A stretch of 64,000 nt of DNA from JBBDXS01 sp040902195 (GTDB lineage Bacteria; Chloroflexota; Dehalococcoidia; DSTF01; RBG-16-68-14), in contig JBBDXS010000019.1 of the NCBI GenBank assembly GCA_040902195.1, positions 527,298-591,297 of the forward strand, written 5' to 3'. A program made the translations under genes and the position numbers. Shown piece after piece: positions 61,380-64,000 of this stretch (its first letter is position 1; each line of letters begins with the position of its first letter). The notes beneath the pieces were generated by a model. It had not been told where the DNA came from. It saw nothing but the letters and a program-made list of their open reading frames with translations, and did no database searches.

Positions 61380-61392
61380 GCTTAGGCGAATT

Positions 61393-62049
61393 ATGCCTCC
61401 TCGCCGACAGCTCGCACGGAGCAACCTCTGGCTGGCCGAGACGCTCTGGAAACTGGGCGCGATCCAGTTCGGGAAGTTCACGCTCGGGCGGACGACCGTC
61501 GATTCGCCTGTCTACGTCAACCTCCGCCTCCTCATCAGCCACCCTACCGCTCTGTGGCGGGCGGCCCACATCATCTGGGACGACCTCCAGGCCCTCCAAA
61601 CGAAGCTCCACCCGCAGGTCCAGCCGTTCGATGTCGTCGCGGGCGTCCCGTTCGGCGGGCTGCACGTAGCCACGGCGTTTTCGCTCACCGCCAAGGTTCC
61701 CATGATCTACTTGCACCCGCGGCCCGACGACCTGGGCCGCGACATTGAGGGCCTCTACCGCCCCAATCAGCGCGCGCTGATCATGGACGACCTCCTCGCG
61801 GGTGGCGGCAGCATCCTCGAGACGGCGCTGCAGCTGGACGAGGCCGGACTCATCGTTCGAGACGCCGTCGTGCTACTTGATCGGCAGCAGGGCGGCCGGG
61901 AAGCGCTGCAGCGGCAGGGGATCAACCTCGTATCGTTACTCACGCTCGAAGTGTGCATGAACTGCCTTATGTCGAGCGGTAAGATCTCCGAGGACAACTA
62001 CCGGCGCTCGATGGAGTTCCTTGAAACGCACGGCCACCTCGAGGGTTGA
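61393..62049 (+). CDS. Orotate phosphoribosyltransferase-like (PyrE-family) protein
   Basis: 218 residues from the ATG at 61393; another ATG at 61378 lies inside the hairpin. KLGAIQFGKFTLGRT at the N-terminus and VAGVPFGGLHVATAF resemble OPRTase; the PRPP loop is ALIMDDLLAGGGSIL near 133. Several residues differ from true PyrE, so another base or an archaeal-type role is possible. The upstream leader may control it. Confidence 0.82.
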   Translation: MPPRRQLARSNLWLAETLWKLGAIQFGKFTLGRTTVDSPVYVNLRLLISHPTALWRAAHIIWDDLQALQTKLHPQVQPFDVVAGVPFGGLHVATAFSLTAKVPMIYLHPRPDDLGRDIEGLYRPNQRALIMDDLLAGGGSILETALQLDEAGLIVRDAVVLLDRQQGGREALQRQGINLVSLLTLEVCMNCLMSSGKISEDNYRRSMEFLETHGHLEG

Positions 62050-62144
62050 GCGCCGTCCGTTTGATCACAACCCGACCCGCTGTTAGACTCGATCCGAGGC
62101 TTCCCCAGATAGGAAGAGCCCAAGAGAAGCAAGGAGGTAAGCGT

Positions 62145-62702
62145 ATGTTCAAGTCTATGCGACTCTGGTTCATGCTGCTGATCATCGTGGGCGGATTAGG
62201 CATCGCGGCGTGCGGCAGCGACGACAAGGACGACAAGGACAAGGACCCGACAGCGACGGCAGCAGCCGGCGTGACGCCAGCGGACGGCGACTCGACGCCA
62301 GTGGACGGCGGCAACACGCCCGACGACTCGGGCAACGGCGGCGGCGATGGCAACGGCGACGGCGCGCTCGGCGACATCCCGGTCCCGGATGGAGCTAGCG
62401 AAGTCGATTCGGGCACGTTCAGCGGTGGGCAGTTTCCCGTGGTCGATCCAAGCGGCGAGATCGACGCTTCCGCCTATGGAGACATCGAGTTCAAGACGTA
62501 CGAGACGTCCGATTCCGCCGAATCGGTCGTCGACTTCTACAGCGGCGAGCTGTCGGGCTGGGATGAGGTGTACAAGTTCAGCTCCTCGGGAGTCGCGATC
62601 GGCATCTGGACACGAGACGACGGGAACCAGGCGCTCTGGGTAAGCGCGGCCGAGGCTGAGGGCACCACCACGGTGGCGGCCTGGGTTGGAAGCACCGACT
62701 AA
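62145..62702 (+). CDS. Lipoprotein of unknown function
   Basis: 185 residues from the ATG at 62145, AAGGAGGT upstream. The lipobox is GIAACG (Cys near 22), followed by a long Asp/Gly/Thr-rich linker (about 25-85). The globular part has FKTYETSDSAESVVDFYSGEL and GVAIGIWTRDDGNQALWVSAAE, similar to small beta-rich lipoproteins with repeats of that VVDFY type. Probably surface-exposed. Confidence 0.8.
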   Translation: MFKSMRLWFMLLIIVGGLGIAACGSDDKDDKDKDPTATAAAGVTPADGDSTPVDGGNTPDDSGNGGGDGNGDGALGDIPVPDGASEVDSGTFSGGQFPVVDPSGEIDASAYGDIEFKTYETSDSAESVVDFYSGELSGWDEVYKFSSSGVAIGIWTRDDGNQALWVSAAEAEGTTTVAAWVGSTD

Positions 62703-62724
62703 CTACCTTCGCGACATGACGAGG

Positions 62725-62769
62725 GAGGCCGGGCCCTTCCGCTTGTGGGAAGAACCCGGCCTCTCTTGT
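62725..62769 (+). terminator. Terminator of the lipoprotein gene
   Basis: GAGGCCGGG (62725-62733) and CCCGGCCTC (62755-62763) with an inner CTTCC/GGAAG stem, then TCTTGTT. Confidence 0.75.
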
Positions 62770-62780
62770 TGCTCAACCGT

Positions 62781-62800
62781 ATCGCCAGGCTGAAGCCTGG
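62781..62800. repeat. Short GCCAGGCT palindrome
   Basis: GCCAGGCTGAAGCCTGGC, a self-complementary unit of the dispersed type, with a partial CAGGCTTCGG 20 bases on. Confidence 0.5.
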
Positions 62801-62836
62801 CCTTCGGATATGCGGGTCAGGCTTCGGAAACTACGT

Positions 62837-63052
62837 CTACAGCAAACGGCGGATCGGCTTGCGGCCGGGGCGCGGGTCGTAGTTCGCCTGGAACATCTCC
62901 AGCTTGTCGCGCTCGATCAGGTACTTGCCGGCGAAGAGCACGGCAGGGACCTTCTTCTGCTTGATCAGGCGTCGAAGACTCTGGGGGTGGATGCGGAGGA
63001 TGCGCGCGGCCTCGACGAGGTCGAGAAAGTTATCGAACGGGCTGCCGGCCAT
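62837..63052 (-). CDS. Excisionase-like helix-turn-helix protein
   Basis: 71 residues. FLDLVEAARILRIHPQSLRRLIKQKKVPAVLFAGKYLI is a MerR/excisionase-type HTH (HTH_17). The C-terminus is basic (RPGRKPIRRLL). It may control its own AT-rich upstream region, where TTGACA (63109-63104) and TATTAT (63093-63088) occur at a non-standard spacing of ten. No integrase is nearby. Confidence 0.82.
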   Translation of the reverse strand: MAGSPFDNFLDLVEAARILRIHPQSLRRLIKQKKVPAVLFAGKYLIERDKLEMFQANYDPRPGRKPIRRLL

Positions 63053-63121
63053 CGTTCCCCCCAGAGTAAGCTGCTAACACGCCTGCATAATATATCATAC
63101 GCTGTCAAGTAGGAAGGCTTG

Positions 63122-63934
63122 TCACGCCCTGGGCGGGGCTGGCCCCGACAGGCCGGGGGCCTGTGGCTCGTCCCAGAGGTCGTGCTCGCGCAGGAGCGCC
63201 CGGCTGTAGAAATGCTGACCTGAGAGCGGCTTCGCGGCGTCGCCGCACAGGTAGACGGCCGCGCGGCCCATCGCTTCCGGCGCCTCGACGAAGGGGCCTG
63301 CCGGCACCTGCTCGTCGAGCCGGTGGTACATCGTGCCGGGCGTGATGACGAGGCCTTCGGGCGACAGCGAGAAGACGCGGATGTTCTGTTCCTTTACCTC
63401 GGCCGCGAGCCCTTCGCTGAGCTTGCGCAGCGCCTGCTTCGAGACGGAGTACGAGACGTTCGCTGCGCCGAGCTGGTCGGCGGCGATGGACGAGATGTTG
63501 ATGATCACGCCGTCCTGCCGCTCGATCATGTGGGGGATGACGGCCTGGCACACCGCGACGGGCCCGCGCACGTTCACGCGCATGACCAGGTCCCAGCGCT
63601 TGAGCGGCGTTTCCCACAGGCGGCCCGGGAACATGATGCCCGCGTTGTTGATCAGCACATCGATGCGGCCGAACTCGTCCAGCGCCGCCTGCACCATCGA
63701 GCGGATGCTCTCCTCGTCCGTGACGTCGGTGCGCAGCGGGAGGGCGCGGACGCCCAGCGCGCGCAGCTCCTCCGCCGTCGAGTAGATCGTGCCCGGCAGC
63801 TTGGGGTCGCTCTCGGCCTCGCTCCGCGCCGCCACGACGATGTGGCAGCCTTCCCTGGCCATCTCGGTCGCCATGAACCTGCCGACGCCGCGGCTGCTGC
63901 CGGTAATGATGGCGACCTTGTCCTTGAGCTGCAT
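63122..63934 (-). CDS. Short-chain dehydrogenase/reductase
   Basis: 270 residues from the ATG at 63934, GGAGGG upstream; a start at 63964 is possible. Cofactor motif TGSSRGVGRF near 14, NNAGIM near 98, catalytic Ser in NISSIAA and YSVSK near 160. Classical SDR using NAD(P)H; the charged Arg after the glycine motif (AARSEAES) suggests NADP. Substrate unknown. Confidence 0.9.
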   Translation of the reverse strand: MQLKDKVAIITGSSRGVGRFMATEMAREGCHIVVAARSEAESDPKLPGTIYSTAEELRALGVRALPLRTDVTDEESIRSMVQAALDEFGRIDVLINNAGIMFPGRLWETPLKRWDLVMRVNVRGPVAVCQAVIPHMIERQDGVIINISSIAADQLGAANVSYSVSKQALRKLSEGLAAEVKEQNIRVFSLSPEGLVITPGTMYHRLDEQVPAGPFVEAPEAMGRAAVYLCGDAAKPLSGQHFYSRALLREHDLWDEPQAPGLSGPAPPRA

Positions 63935-64000
63935 CCCACCCTCCGGCGGCGCGTCCTGCGCCACGGCCCATCGTGAAGGCTAGCTAGCGTTACGTCAAGC

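Noticed and set aside
61048..61392. Known structured RNAs (tmRNA, RNase P, SRP RNA, cobalamin or c-di-GMP riboswitch) for the leader region
   Set aside because: Conserved core motifs of these RNAs were looked for and not found; kept only as an unknown structured leader.
62837..63052. Prophage or integrative element boundary
   Set aside because: Only a small HTH gene; no integrase, structural genes or flanking att-like repeat were seen.

Overview
The window is 64 kb of very G+C-rich bacterial DNA, densely coding on both strands, with one 10-base assembly gap (36630-36639), so it probably comes from a draft or metagenome assembly. Gene content suggests an aerobic, Gram-positive-like (monoderm) lineage, most likely Chloroflexota near Dehalococcoidia. 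The clues are an F420-type LLM oxidoreductase, TreT and TreZ, RNase J, a FIST sensor, an LPXTG-type surface protein and many lipoproteins with Thr/Pro/Gly-rich linkers. This placement is inference; there is no 16S or 23S gene to settle it. RNA genes are one tRNA-Arg(CCG) and a solitary 5S rRNA.

Layout. 1-8.2 kb: partial DoxX, LPXTG-like protein, a membrane pair, then a sugar-acid type catabolic block (enolase-superfamily dehydratase, FKBP lipoprotein, TetR regulator, Ldh-type dehydrogenase, RraA-like aldolase, HpcH/HpaI aldolase, SMP-30 lactonase). 8.3-11.8 kb: FIST sensor plus PAS-PAS-GGDEF-EAL protein. 11.9-20 kb: TreT, P-type ATPase, two universal stress proteins, FGD-like oxidoreductase and a 2-hydroxyacid dehydrogenase. 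20-25 kb: membrane cyclophilin, HPD-less J-protein, then the phosphonate genes phnW-phnX with PHP and EEP hydrolases. 25-31 kb: lipoprotein-like signal peptidase, tRNA, a repeat-filled gap, leuS, prfC and an XRE-cupin regulator. 31.3-36.5 kb: otsA, RNase J and a second GGDEF-EAL protein. 36.6-41.4 kb: gap in a palindrome, RlmI-like methyltransferase, 5S rRNA, treZ. 41.4-44.7 kb: a less G+C-rich three-gene operon with a cohesin-like lipoprotein, a dockerin-bearing M23 peptidase and a paralogous lipoprotein. 44.8-50.5 kb: a translationally coupled sugar/amide catabolic operon. 50.7-64 kb: GT87 transferase, rhodanese, acetyl-CoA synthetase, Kelch Tat lipoprotein, DRE-TIM lyase, a RAYT transposase with its REP palindromes, YHS and DinB proteins, hydroxyacid dehydrogenase, a leader-peptide/structured-RNA region before a PyrE-like gene, a lipoprotein, an HTH protein and an SDR.

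The most interesting features are: (i) the adjacent cohesin and dockerin genes, which could form a cell-surface peptidoglycan-hydrolase assembly; (ii) three places where an intact gene is followed by cargo and then an orphan copy of that gene's 3' tail (LLM gene, treZ, 5S rRNA); (iii) a RAYT gene whose own reading frame contains a perfect copy of the nearby palindrome; and (iv) a 12-codon leader peptide followed by strong RNA hairpins before a phosphoribosyltransferase gene.
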